Below are positions 34,504 through 45,834 of a stretch of 64,000 nt of DNA, piece after piece. Position 1 is the stretch's first letter; each line of letters begins with the position of its first letter. This DNA comes from Coffea arabica (lineage: Eukaryota; Streptophyta; Magnoliopsida; Gentianales; Rubiaceae), in NCBI RefSeq assembly GCF_036785885.1, contig NC_092323.1:8254501-8318500 (forward strand), read 5' to 3'. The position numbers and the translations under genes are program-made. The notes under the pieces are model-generated. The model was given only the letters and a program-made list of their open reading frames with translations, searched no databases and was not told the origin of the DNA.

Positions 34504-34550
34504 ATCCTTAAATATACATTTTTCTTTTAAGGATCCTTAAATATACATTT
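34504..34550. repeat. 18-bp direct repeat with 11-bp spacer
   Basis: ATCCTTAAATATACATTT is perfect at 34504-34521 and 34533-34550. The spacer is TTCTTTTAAGG. Confidence 0.78.
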
Positions 34551-35379
34551 GGAGACAAATATTGAATATACATGCACTCGGAGAGGCAGCCGAAAGAAAG
34601 AAAAAAGAAAAAAAACACTCGCTGTCTCCAAGGAGAAAATGGATTGACACAAGCCCAATTCTACAGCCGATTGGCGACTTTCCTTGCAAGAATATCTCAT
34701 CATATCCCAAAGACAGGTGAAATCTGAAGGGGACAAGGTAATTCTCAAGAAGCTGGTTGGAGATTACATGTGGAAGTCGAATGTTGCTGCCTTCTGGCCT
34801 AAAAGAAATTATTCTTTTGAAGCATAATTGTGGGGAAAAGTCAATAAAGAGGCGACAAAACACCCAAGAGGAGGCGCGTGTGCTCGTACGGCAGTGAGTA
34901 GCAAATAGCAATCGACCACAAGACTCTGTAAAAGGATAACATCACATTATATTCAACTTTATAACAGCGTCCTAATTCACCTGATTTCATTTACCCCAAT
35001 GTTCAAATTTTGAATTCCTAGACTTTTGTGGACGGAGAATGTAGATGTAGAGCTTTTTCCTGTGGAGACCCACAGAAAACGGAAGCCATTTGTAGAAGCA
35101 ATCTCAAAAGGTTGGGGTTGGGATCCTAGGGAACAAAATCATCCATGCACAAAATTATCCTTCCCTTTTCTATCTTCTTTTTATTTCGGATAAATAAATG
35201 AGTAAACGTTATGAAGTTGGCTTTTGGAGGTAGGAAATTCATTTCTCGCCTGTTGTGATCGTACATGATTTAACACCTAATCTTTTGGACAATATTTTGA
35301 GACATTTGAAAATAGAAAGTATAACACTTTCAATAGAATTAAGAGAGTACTAGTTAAGAACATTTAAAGAAATCACTAG

Positions 35380-35515
35380 AAACCTGCTGGTTAGGGAGTC
35401 ATCTTCGCTGTGATTCAGGATTCGAATCGAGAGTCCTCTCCATTGAGATTCAAGATTCAAATCTTGTGTCTCACAGTTAGATTATGAAAAAAAGTAAGAG
35501 GATAAAAAAAAACTA
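35380..35515 (+). mobile_element. Possible tRNA-derived SINE
   Basis: TGGTTAGGGAGTC resembles a Pol III A box. About 30 bp downstream GGATTCGAATCGAGAGTCC resembles a B box, repeated as AAGATTCAAATCTTG. A-rich sequence follows at about 35485-35515. AAACCTG occurs on both sides, too short to be convincing as a target duplication. Confidence 0.35.
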
Positions 35516-36017
35516 AAAATCTAAACCTGACAGCCGGGCAGCAGAACCAGGAAGGCTAGATAGTTGAACTAAAGACGATTCAATTGGCTAACTTGCCTGA
35601 CAACTGAGTTGGGTTTTGAGTACGTTAACACGCACGTTTAGTCGCATAATGTACTTATCCTTGCAAGGGTAAACTTGGGGCTGTAATCAGCAATCGGCAC
35701 CGCAGTAAAACTTTGGGCCCAAGTTTCAGGTCCAGAAAGCCGGCAAGAGGCCTATTTGTTGCTCTGCTATGTCATTAATGCCCCAGTTGACCGCTCAAGG
35801 ACTTGCCGTCCACGACATTGTGGGTTTTTGGCGATCCAGTTGGAATCCAGAAATTGTTGTCTTGTTCTTGAGACGCAGATGAGATATTTATTTGGTAGTA
35901 GTACCCTAAAATCTTTAAAAAGATGCGTGGAAGGAAACTGGCTTTTCTATTAGAGAATGTCAACACAAAAAGTTGATTCTCCTTAAAGGGGCAATCGAAG
36001 AAAATCCCAAGAACTTA

Positions 36018-36175
36018 GGGTCCGTTTGGTTCGGGTGAAAATGTTTTCCAGAAAAATATTTTTCTAATTTCCCGTGTTTGGTTGCACAAAAGTTACTGAA
36101 AACATTTTCCTATGTAAAATATTTTCACTCATCTTATGGAAAACAACTTCCCTTCCAAACTTACTGAAGTTGTTT
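36018..36175. mobile_element. Fragment of a GGGTCCGTTTGGTTC repeat
   Basis: The left end GGGTCCGTTTGGTTCGGGTG, followed by GAAAATGTTTTCCAG, is a common plant MITE-like terminus. The body repeats GAAAATGTTTTCC and GGAAAACAACTTCC words in both orientations. No matching right end is visible, so the copy is truncated or degenerate. Confidence 0.5.
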
Positions 36176-36614
36176 TCCGAAATGCATGCATCCCGCCTGT
36201 AGATTTATATTTCGTTTGTGCCCAATAAAATTAATTTATGGTATATTTATCAGAAAATAGAAATTCCACCGTTACCAGGTTAACAAATTTAGATCAATAC
36301 TCAAGGAGGTCATAACCTCGGAATCCAACACCGTTCCATTCTTAAGATTTTAACCTTAATTGCTTTGCCATTTTAATGATCAAGACCACGTGTGTGATGA
36401 GCTGAAGCCTTGAGGAATATCTCAAACCACATTTACAGTCCAAGTCGATCGTTTGTTTTTTTAAAAAAAAAAAATTCAGACGCGGCTGGCCATGCAATAA
36501 CCATACACGGCGGCTAATCATTGCCACCGGAACTTTCAAAGTGTGAAAGCCAGCCGTTAATCCAATTGCACCAAGAAAGCCAGACGTTAAAATGATATGA
36601 TGATATTTTTTTAT

Positions 36615-37672
36615 GGGCAAAAAGTCCCACTGGCCCTCAAACTATTAGTCGAATGAAGTTTTGACCCTTAAACAATTAAAAGTAAATTTTTGGCCCCCGA
36701 TCTATTCAAAACACAAAATATTAGACCTTCTGTTAAATTCAACAGTTAATACTAACGGAAATTATGACCACGTGAGATGCACGCTGAAATACGAAGGGCA
36801 TTTTTGTCCTACTGTGTTTCACTCTGTAAAATGGAGCGAAAAATTTTTCCACTCGTAAATGCACTGACCACCCTTACAAGAACAGCACCCCAGGTGAGAT
36901 CTGTGCCTTTTGTCTTCAAGAACAGCAGCCCAAGTGGGATCTGCTCAAGAGAAGCTTGGCAAGCTTGTTTCTTCCTCATTCTGTTGCTATTTTCCCGTCT
37001 TCTTCTTCTTCTTCGTCTCCTTCATTTAGATCTGACTTTGGTGGTGGCATTACTAGTGCATCATCTTCCTCTGCTATTCGCCCTCCTCATCACAGTTCCT
37101 CAGCAACTTCGTTTTTCGGCAAGAGGACCAAAGAATTAGAGTAGTAGTATATCATATCGTCCAAAAGGGCTTTCACGATCTGGGTCCGGCAACTGAAAGT
37201 GAAATATTGCAGGCATCCATGTTTAAAGCGTCTTTATTTGTGTCTTGACCTGGTGGAACCATAGCTTTATTGGCTTTTTTTTTTTGGGAGGTTGGAAAAA
37301 CTTGCCAAGCTCTAGTTTTTTTTTTTGGAATTTTGATGTGCAGGCTCTAGTTCTAAAAAGCGAATGTTGGTTTCTCGCATGCTTCCAGTTCAGTAACTTC
37401 TTTGGTTGCAATTGAGTTTTTTTTTGTTCAAGTTCAAGAAAAAGTCCCATTTCACCAAGTGGATGACAGCTCTTTATTGACAAAAATGCCATTTGTATTT
37501 CGGCGTGTTTTTCGCGTGATCGTAGATTTTGTCGGTATTAACTGCTGAATTTGACAGAAGGTCTAATAATTTATACTTTGGATAGATCGGGGGCCAAAAC
37601 TTTACTTTTAATTGTCTGAGGGCCAAAACTTTATCCGGCTAATAGTTTGAGGGCCACGGAGACTTTTTGCCC
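36615..37672. mobile_element. Non-autonomous MULE, Pack-MULE candidate
   Basis: About 1.06 kb with long terminal inverted repeats. The left arm (36615 to about 36800) starts GGGCAAAAAGTCCCACTGGC; the right arm (to 37672), read on the other strand, starts GGGCAAAAAGTCTCCGTGGC. The arms stay similar for roughly 190 bp, sharing CCCTCAAACTATTAG, GGCCCCCGATCTAT and TATTAGACCTTCTGT. Flanks TTTTTTTAT (36606-36614) and TTATTTTAT (37673-37681) match at 8 of 9 positions, the duplication length of Mutator-like elements. No transposase is present. The interior differs in composition: about 36950-37145 is a C-rich stretch translating to a Ser-rich, Arg-containing, acid-poor peptide (SVAIFPSSSSSSSPSFR, ending FFGKRTKELE) like a plastid transit peptide. 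I infer a captured host gene scrap; its donor is unknown. Confidence 0.72.
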
Positions 37673-37904
37673 TTATTTTATTAAACAAGAAGTCTCAATT
37701 CTAGATACTGTTCTAGCTAGCTAGTAGCCGGAATTGAAGCAGCACTGTACGGTTTAGACTTAGACTCCTCTCGTCTTTTGGTTGTGAGTGAAAGTCTCTG
37801 GATCCCAACGGACTTTGAAGGGGAAAAAACGACGTGACACGAGTCAACTATGGCGTGGTGTCGGTAGCACCCAAGTTTTGTCGACGTATTTAATCATGGA
37901 CTCT

Positions 37905-38190
37905 AGAGCAAGCAACATATTATTGGTGGAAGAGGAATCAAATTATTTGATATTCGAATCTAGTTTAATTTGATAAGAGTTTATTCGAATTTGGTTTATC
38001 AATTTATTAAATTGGATTTGACCAGCATTTTATGTTCGATAACTTTCGAATTCGATAAAAAAAAATTTCAAACTCGATTCGACAAATAAATGAGTTAAAT
38101 TTAAACAAAATTTCAAATCCATTAAAATAACTAAATAAGTTTGAACACAAAAATATATGATTTGATTAGACTTGTTTATATCCTAAGCGT
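37905..38190. mobile_element. Degenerate hAT-like MITE relic
   Basis: Repeated words AATTTGATAAGAGTTTATTCG, TTCGATAA and AACTCGATTCGA, and the right side GACTTGTTTATATCCTA, match the right ends of sister copies (compare 3526 and 57468). The left end is unclear. Confidence 0.45.
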
Positions 38191-38457
38191 AGACTTAGAG
38201 GATTGAAAAGGGGAGAAATGAATCAAGCAACCGTCCTATCCTCTCCTCTCCTCTCCTCAACCAATTGGCCCATGACCATATATGCAAATCGGTTGATACA
38301 ATTGAATGGATGATAAGTAAGGAATGAAAGAATTATCCGTTTATAACTTAAATTTCTTAGATAATAAAATTAGTAAAATTTATGACATCCTCTTATTATT
38401 ACTGCAAGCAGCCGTACGACTCTATTGGGTTTGAGGTGGGATAGGATAAGTTAAACC

Positions 38458-39258
38458 TAGGGATGACAATGGGGGCGGGCACCCGCCCGGCGGGGGGCTA
38501 ATGGGGAGGGGGTTGGGGCGGGGGCAGGGGGCAGGGGGAATTTTTTTTCCCCCGCTTAGAAACCGGGGGGAGGGGGGGCGGGGGAGTGTACCCCCGCCCC
38601 ATCCCCCGTCCCGCCACCCGCTTTAAAAAAATAAATATATAAAATATATATGTATATAATTATATATAATTTATAATTTAATTAGTTACAAACGTATGAT
38701 AATGATATTATTAGTTATATGCATTATATAATGTCTATTAGTATATATAATATAATTGATATTATTAATTATACTAATAATTATATATGTGTACTAATAC
38801 GAATTATTAATTGGTTATACTAAATTTACTAATACATTTATACTAAATCCCTAATTACACTTAATACAATAACAATTTTTTCTTAAAAAAAACACAAGCA
38901 CAATAATGAATTAGTGATTGTATTTGTGTCAAAAGTGAAAACTTGACTACTTTAGTTATATTTATTTCATCATGTTGGATTGTATTCAAATAATTTTTAT
39001 TTGATTGTTTTTATAAGTTTCAATTGTAAAATTACAATGAATAATAATTTGATGATGTGTTGATATTTTAGTACTTAATTATTTGCTAAAATTTAACCAT
39101 AATAAAATTATATAACAAATTTTTATTGCTCCCGCGGGGAAAGCGGGGCGGGGGTAGCGAGGGACGGGGGATGAGGCGGGGGCGGGGGAGTTTGTAGGCA
39201 GCAGGATGAGAGATGGGGGAGGGGTCCCCGTCCCAACCCCGTCCCGTTGCCATCCCTA
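38458..39258. mobile_element. hAT-like MITE with GC-rich arms and AT-rich core
   Basis: Left end TAGGGATGACAATGGGGGCG and right end CCCCGTCCCGTTGCCATCCCTA are inverted repeats. Both arms (about 38458-38620 and 39128-39258) are almost wholly G/C with long G runs on this strand, while the centre is over 80% A/T by eye. Flanks GTTAAACC (38450-38457) and TTTAAACC (39259-39266) match at 7 of 8 positions, fitting a hAT 8-bp target duplication. No transposase is encoded. Confidence 0.75.
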
Positions 39259-39456
39259 TTTAAACCCAAGGGTCCGTCTTACTACCTAGATCAACAACGT
39301 TTGGAGATCGTTGGCAGTTTCACTTTTAAATTTGGGAAGTATCATTTGACAATGTGTGACAATATCTTCATACACTCGAAAACTACTAAAATCCAAATTT
39401 GTCTAGTACTGAAATTTGTGCATAACTGTTTAATATTTTTTTTTTCAAATACCTCC

Positions 39457-39640
39457 TTTTGGATTGGCCATTTTTTCAAAAATAAGTTTTTCAAATACAA
39501 TGTTACAGTAATATACAATAACTCAAAAAACATCTCATCCATACAATATATCAAATACTTCAAAAAAAATTTATAATAAATTTTTTTTATATACACTGCT
39601 ACATAAAATTTTTCAAAAACAGCTAATCCAAACGGAGCAA
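39457..39640. mobile_element. MITE, subfamily with CTCCGTTTGGATT-like ends
   Basis: Left end CTCCTTTTGGATTGGCCATT and right end AACAGCTAATCCAAACGGAG are inverted repeats. The core matches the reverse complement of the element at 30003-30189 (CATCTCATCCATACAATATA and ATGTTACAGTAATATACAA). No coding capacity. Confidence 0.65.
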
Positions 39641-40374
39641 TTTCTTAGAAGTCTATCTAAGAAAAATGTTGGAAGTATTGCCAAACTACATTTCAAAATG
39701 CGAGGCAAACTCTGGGTGTTGGTATCAGTTTGATTACTTTCACTGGGCACTCCTGTTTTTGTTAGAATGCAAAGAGGCCAAAACTATCCATCCTTCGACG
39801 ACACCCCCCGAAAAAAAGGAAAAAAAATTTCCCACTTACTATTAATTGATTGATTATTCATTGTTTCGTGTAGGTGAGACTTTCGAAAGAGAACACAAGG
39901 ACAAATGGTGAGATTGAGACTTGAAACTACGAGTGATTTCTTTCTTTCACAATAAAAAACCAACAAATTCTTCTACCACTCAAGTGCCCCACCAACGGTT
40001 CAGCCAGTGACTACTATAAAAGTAGAAATGTGAATAACGACTTGAGAACACAACTTGTGATCCCAGTATTAGTGAGTATGCTTTTACCAGTAACAGTAGA
40101 TGAAAAGAACCCGTCGCTTCTGTTCACTCATTGCCTTCGGCAGCAATAATGCATTGGCAAACACTGGAGTAGATTCGGTTTCTGCAGACTACAGTTGAAA
40201 TTTTGTCACACAATCTTACCGATACAAGATATGAGAATGTGATAAAATTCGGGTCACGTAATCTACAAGATCCGGTCTATCCAAGTTTTTACCTAATTCA
40301 ATTATCCAAGCCTAAACCCAGAAAAAAATTTTAAAAAAAAGGCACAAGAACAAAGGAGCCACTCCAAAAGACAT

Positions 40375-40428
40375 ATACACACATACATACATACATATAT
40401 GTATATGTGTGTATATATATATATATAG
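40375..40428. repeat. TACA/TATA/TG microsatellite
   Basis: A run of ACATACATACATACATATAT continues into GTATATGTGTGTATATATAT. Simple repeat only. Confidence 0.8.
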
Positions 40429-41166
40429 AAACATCTACGGTCTATTAAAAGTAAAATTTAGAGACAACGACATAATTGCGCGCCACCTTTGGTGTCACTT
40501 CAATTTTGAAGCGAAAATCTTTGAATGACTTAAATGAGAAAAATCGAATTAGGCCGTCGACACCTCTAAGGAGGCACTATCTAATAACTCAATTTAATAT
40601 TTAAACTTAATGAGTTCAGATTTTAACATGTTCAAACACGTTTGATAATAAAAAATAGAATATATGAATTAATTAAATGACACTAAAATTTATAAGCGAA
40701 ATTTGCTCTGAAAAATAAGTGATAAGTTATGCACTTATCACTTAATGTAATATACACTCAAATATATCAGATTTAATATTTAGTAATTCAGTAACTTGAC
40801 GAATTCAGACTTCAAATTTCAAACTTCAGTTTTCAAATTTTAATTTTATCAAACGAAGCCTTAATTAATCTTGATTCTTATTAAAGTACTAAAGTTTAGT
40901 CTCCAAAGATAAAGCACAACTATGAATTTTTCAACCCAAAAAAGGAAATAATAAAGCACAAAAATCCACCCATAAAAATTTTCAACTAGTACTGATCATT
41001 CACTAAAAATTCCAATTTCGGATAAATCAGTAAAATAATAATGCGTACACTTAGCAAAACAAATGGATTACACGATATATTTGAAAGTAAGATATAAAAG
41101 TGTATAAATATTCTTTAGTTCATGCTGAAAGTTATTTAAAATAAAATTATACTGGCAACGACCTTG

Positions 41167-42016
41167 TGGTCTCCAGTGAATAATATCTTTAAGAGCGGAT
41201 AATTATTGGCTAAACACTAATGTTTCTCTGATCTTCAACTTAAGTTTTTTGCTTAAGGGAGTTGTCAGGAATCACTGTCATCTTATATCCTCAACGAGAT
41301 TCTGAAAATCTAAAATACAACGACTAAGCGGGATTGTTTAAAATAATAAATGCGATACCAAAAGAAAAAAGCTCTCCCAGTTTTTTGGAAAATTGTTTAA
41401 TGATGTTGTGATAATAACAATATTTTGATTTATATTAGATTTAGAATAGTTGTCGTGTACACTTTTGCACTAAATTCTAATGACATCATGATACAAGATA
41501 TTGATCATAGATGCATATATTTAGTCTATAAATGGAAAATTCTCTTTCTATTTTTTGTTATATTTTTAACATGTGGCTATAGTTTTTCTTTTTGATTGAA
41601 AAAAAATTGTAGCCCATTGTTAAATAACATATTCTATTAATTTTTTTTAATTTGCCTTTGTTTATGATAGCACCCTTCCATATAAATTGATACAAAAGTG
41701 GCATTTTTCTTTTTCATTTATATTTTATATAAATATTTATTTTTGGTGTGCTGCAGTGGTCTCCAGTGAATAATATCTTTGAGATTGGATAATTATTGTC
41801 TAAACACTTATGTTTCTATTATCTTCAACTTAAGTTTTTTGCTTAAGGGAGTTGTTAGGAATCAATGCCATCTCATCCTCAACAAGATTCTGAAATTTCT
41901 AAAATTAATACAATGAATAAGCGGGATTGTTTAAAATAATAATGCGATGCCAGAAAAAAAAAAAAGAAGAAGAAGAAGATAAAAAGCTCTCCGAGTGTTT
42001 TGGAAACTTGTTTAAA
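41167..42016. repeat. Direct duplication of about 240 bp, spaced about 350 bp
   Basis: Copy one (41167-41400) and copy two (41757-42016) both begin TGGTCTCCAGTGAATAATAT and share TTCAACTTAAGTTTTTTGCT, AGCGGGATTGTTTAAAATAA and AAGCTCTCC. I estimate 80-90% identity, with a GAA-repeat expansion in copy two. The sequence between the copies is unrelated AT-rich DNA. No coding content is seen. Confidence 0.75.
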
Positions 42017-42329
42017 TGTGGGAGAGACAATAAATGTGGGAAAACGCATCAAAATAGTAAATTGTAAACATAACTTTTACTCTAATTTTTAGCATTTAGG
42101 CTGCATGAGCCTCCCTATTTATTACTTTTTTACGGGTACTTTTGAAAGTGAGTAACTTAAGCTTGGTAAATCATGTAGTACTTAAGCTGAAACAAAGCCC
42201 CTCTAATTTTTCGCAAATATGGAGAAACAATATTGTAATTTACTATATTTTTTTTCATAGTTCATATGCACTTTTCTTGAATATCATTTTTGGTTTTCTT
42301 GAATATCATATGGAGCCCGATAGTGCTTG

Positions 42330-42460
42330 GATTGTAGTTTTGTTCTAAAATTTTTTTTATTTTTTTTGTAAACATATTTTTCGATCAACTTTTTTATCTT
42401 ACGTATATCAAATTTTTACAATATAACTTTCTACAAAAACTCCAGCAATTAACAATCCAA
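42330..42460. mobile_element. Short MITE of the TTGGATTGTA type
   Basis: TTGGATTGTAGTTTTG at the left and AATTAACAATCCAA at the right are inverted. The core word TTTTTTATCTTACGTATATC corresponds to TTATCTCACATACATC in the 10093 family. No target duplication was found. Confidence 0.5.
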
Positions 42461-43649
42461 TGGCAAAGAAAATGCTACTGTTCTGATCGGCAAGTCACAT
42501 ATTGATCTTGCCCATCGGCATCGGCCTTCACATGGCGACCATTGACCTCACTTCAGTGTGGTCGCGTTTCACTTCTCGGTGGCGAAGCGCTCGTTGACCT
42601 ATCACGTCCATCTATGTATGTGAGTCCCGCCTAAACTTAATGCTGAAAAGGATGGCTCACTTGTGACTAATTTTACTCAATAAATATTTTCAATATTTTA
42701 AGTGGAACCTAGCTACCTTCATTCACAACAGATAAATAAACAAAATAATCCAGCAAAAACTGGGACATGCTTTGTCTGTTAGATGTTATTTGGTTTACTA
42801 GATATCCTATAGGTATTGTAAGATTTTTCGGTTGTTTTAAGGTCCTGGTAGTTTTTTTCTGTGGGGTTTGATATGTGAAGCAATCATGTCGAGTCTTGGA
42901 TAATTTCAGTGTGGGATGCAGTCTTTGGAGCTTGAGACGTTAGAATCTTTTAATACCACGCCAAGTTTTTTGTTTAATTATGAGGTTAGTCGATAATAAT
43001 ATAGCAGCAGTATGATTTTCTGATTTAATATGGACAGGTACGGGGAGTTTTGGAGTCAAAGGCCAGAGCGTCAGACGCTGAGTTTAACGGCATTCAATTC
43101 GGCCCTTTTTCAATTAACATTTATCGGATTGCCATAATTATTATCATTTTTCTTTTTTGGAAGCAACTCTTCGTTCTTATCTTTATCCGTGAAATAATTG
43201 GTCAACGAAGAGAATCTCTTTCACGAATACAATAAAAAAGACAACTCATTTGCGCAAATGAACAGGAGGGGAAAACAAAAACTGTTTTCCTTTCTCCTTC
43301 CTTTTCGGGTGTGAAAGAGCGGTGATCTGATCATTCCACGACCAAATTATTATATATATATGTATGTATATAACTATTTCCTAGTTCCTACCGATCCCCT
43401 TTCCCTACGATTTTGGATTGGATTACACTTTCCCAGAAGAAAAGAAAGACTTTGCTGCCTAAAAAACTGCAAACATATATAACCCCCCGTACCTTCTCTT
43501 ATTGGTGGGTGGGAGGGTTATATTTATGCATGCTTCTATACGTTGTTGATCTGGGCTGTGATATAACAGCTCATGACCAGTAGCCTTATTTAATTACCAT
43601 AAGAGAGGCTCGAGCTATATCTTAATTAGTTCCCTGTGTGTTGTATGTA

Positions 43650-43657
43650 TATATAAA
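43650..43657 (+). promoter_or_regulatory. TATA box of the polyol transporter gene
   Basis: TATATAAA lies 208 bp upstream of the ATG, suggesting a 5' UTR near 175 nt. The upstream 200 bp are rich in short purine/pyrimidine motifs but no specific element is certain. Confidence 0.5.
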
Positions 43658-43857
43658 GTCCGTATCTTAGATTCTTATTGCGTAACGATCGAGGGACGTG
43701 AATGATTATCACACACATACGTAGCTAGTTGTTGCCTGGCGAGACGAAAAAACCCCACGAGTTCTTTTTATTATTGAAGAGCTGACAATCTCGTGCAATT
43801 AATTAGCTGAGGAATCAGGAGTCAGGATCAAGGATTCCATTATCACCACCCCTCAAC

Positions 43858-45834
43858 ATGGCTTTGTCGACGGAGAATGGGATCCCGGAAACCCGCTCAA
43901 AGCTTAATCCACATGCTTGCGCATGTGCAATAGTTGCATCTATGATATCCATCATTTTTGGCTATGGTTAGTTTTGTTTCATTTTGATTTCTCTCTTGTT
44001 CTTCCTTTCTTTTGCTTATTCTTCGTGTTTCATCTTGTTCTGGAATAACTAACTAGTTATTAGATTCAAACATTTTGTTTTGCTCAATCATGCAGCCTTA
44101 TGATTGGGTGTCTGCGTGCTTGCGTGTGTTTTTCCTTTTTTGTGGTGGTTTGTAAGTTTAAATTTATCCACAACGTACTGGGGGAAAAAAGGAATACGGT
44201 GCAAATATGGAAATGAACGAACAATGAAGTTTTAAGATTTTTTTTTTCTTTTTATGATAATATACATGTAATTCAAATAGTTTGTCCTTTAAGGATATAT
44301 TTTTCATATTCCGTGATTTAATTTGTTAACCTGATCATCACCGAAAAGTAGCCCAAAGGAACATTAACTTTGGGGAATTAACTTTGTTTTGCAAATTTCA
44401 GACACCGGGGTGATGAGTGGAGCAATGATATTCATCAAAGAGGAATTCGATGTCAAGGAATCACAACTGGAAGTCGTTGCCGGAATCCTAAACATGTGTG
44501 CTTTGGTAGGCTCTCTCTGTGCCGGAAGAACGTCCGACATAATCGGCCGGCGTTACACGATCGTTATAGCATCCCTGATTTTCCTGCTGGGCTCAATCGT
44601 GATGGGGTACAGTCCAAGTTACGGCGTCCTACTAGCAGGAAGGTGCACGGCTGGTGTAGGCGTCGGCTTTGCGCTGATGATCGCACCTGTTTATTCTGCC
44701 GAGATATCGTCTCCATCCTACCGAGGATTTCTCTCTTCTCTGCCAGAAGTTGGCATTAGCGTTGGAATATTACTCGGTTATATCTCCAATATAAGTCTCT
44801 CCGGCTTGCCTCTACATCTTAACTGGAGACTAATGCTCGGGATTGCAGCTGTCCCATCTCTTTGTTTGGCTATTGGCGTTCTCAAAATGCCCGAGTCTCC
44901 GAGATGGCTTGTGATGCAAGGCCGCGTAGGAGATGCCAAGAAGATTCTGTACAAAGTCTCCAATGATCCTGAAGAAGCCGAATATCGATTAAGCGACATA
45001 AAAAAGGCTGCCGGGATTGATGAAAATTGCAACGATGATATTGTTAAATTGCCACGCACAAAAGCCACCCACGGCGAAGGGGTATGGAGGGAACTACTAC
45101 TCAGGCCAACCCCGGCGGTCCGTTGGATTCTGATTGCGGCGGTTGGAATTCATTTCTTCGAGCATGCTACTGGGATTGAAGCAGTCATATTGTACGGCCC
45201 GAGGATCTTCAAGAAAGCCGGAGTCAGAGCAAAGAAAAAGCTCTTACTCGCCACGGTTGGGGTGGGGCTTACAAAGCTGACATGCATCACAATTTCAACC
45301 TTCATGGTTGACAGAGTTGGGAGGAGAAAGCTCCTGTTGGCAAGCGTTGGCGGCATGATATTAGCATTAACAGGACTGGGAACCTGCTTGACTATAGTTG
45401 AACATTCTGGGGATCGTCAAATCGCATGGGTACTGGTTCTAAGTCTTGTGGCAACGTATTCTTATGTCATGTTTTTCAATCTCGGACTGGGACCGGTGAC
45501 ATGGGTTTATAGCTCTGAAATTTTCCCATTGAAGTTAAGGGCACAAGGGGCCGGAATTGGCGTAGCCGTGAACAGATTTATGAATGCCACGGTGAGCATG
45601 ACGTTTTTATCACTTTCAGAAGCGCTTACGATTGGAGGGGCCTTTTATCTGTTTGCTGGAGTGTCAGTTGCAGCTTGGTTGTTCTTTTACTTCTTCTGTC
45701 CTGAGACCAGAGGAAAGGCCTTAGAAGATATTGAAGCCCTTTTCAGCCCCGGCCGAGGGAACTCACCTTCGCATGCCGCCGCAGAGAAGCCTGACAAAGA
45801 GGTGGAACTTGGCAGTGGAGCTGGACATACTTAA
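43858..45834 (+). CDS. PLT: Polyol/monosaccharide transporter (PLT family, MFS)
   Basis: Proton-coupled carrier of linear polyols and monosaccharides at the plasma membrane. Two exons, 43858-43966 and 44402-45834, make a 513-aa protein, normal for the family (510-540). The single intron splits the Gly-Tyr/Asp of TM1 (GY|DTGVMSGAM). Sugar-porter signatures are present: GRTSDIIGRR after TM2, the TM5 region RGFLSSLPEVGISVGILLGY, PESPRWL before the central loop, DRVGRRKLLL after TM8, GLGPVTWVYSSEIFP in TM10 and PETRGKALEDIE at the end, with 12 hydrophobic segments. Odd: the TM7 sugar-binding motif, normally QQASGID or QQATGIE, reads EHATGIE (45160-45165 encode Glu-His). By sequence and position it corresponds to Arabidopsis PLT6/PLT3 (At4g36670/At2g18480). 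Frame and splice sites are intact. Confidence 0.93.

Larger units (their letters stand above)
32670..43857. other. Gene-poor region of about 11 kb between OFP7 and the polyol transporter
   Basis: After the OFP7 promoter this stretch contains no recognisable intact gene. It is a patchwork of small elements: flanking-repeat insertions (32879, 34504), a SINE (33651), a possible SINE (35380), a MITE fragment (36018), a Pack-MULE candidate (36615), TCGAG-type relics (37905), a GC-ended hAT MITE (38458), another MITE (39457), a direct duplication (41167/41757), a MITE (42330) and the polyol transporter promoter. Confidence 0.65.

Noticed and set aside
35389-35446. tRNA gene
   Set aside because: A- and B-box-like words are present, but no cloverleaf with paired acceptor and anticodon stems could be drawn, so it is listed only as a possible SINE.
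36777-37139. 120-codon frame inside the Pack-MULE candidate
   Set aside because: Runs through the inverted arm and a CTT repeat; the Leu-rich product comes from a different frame than the transit-peptide-like one.
41167-42016. The two direct repeats as LTRs of one retroelement
   Set aside because: The spacer is about 350 bp of unrelated AT-rich DNA with no visible primer-binding site or polypurine tract, and no bordering target duplication was found.
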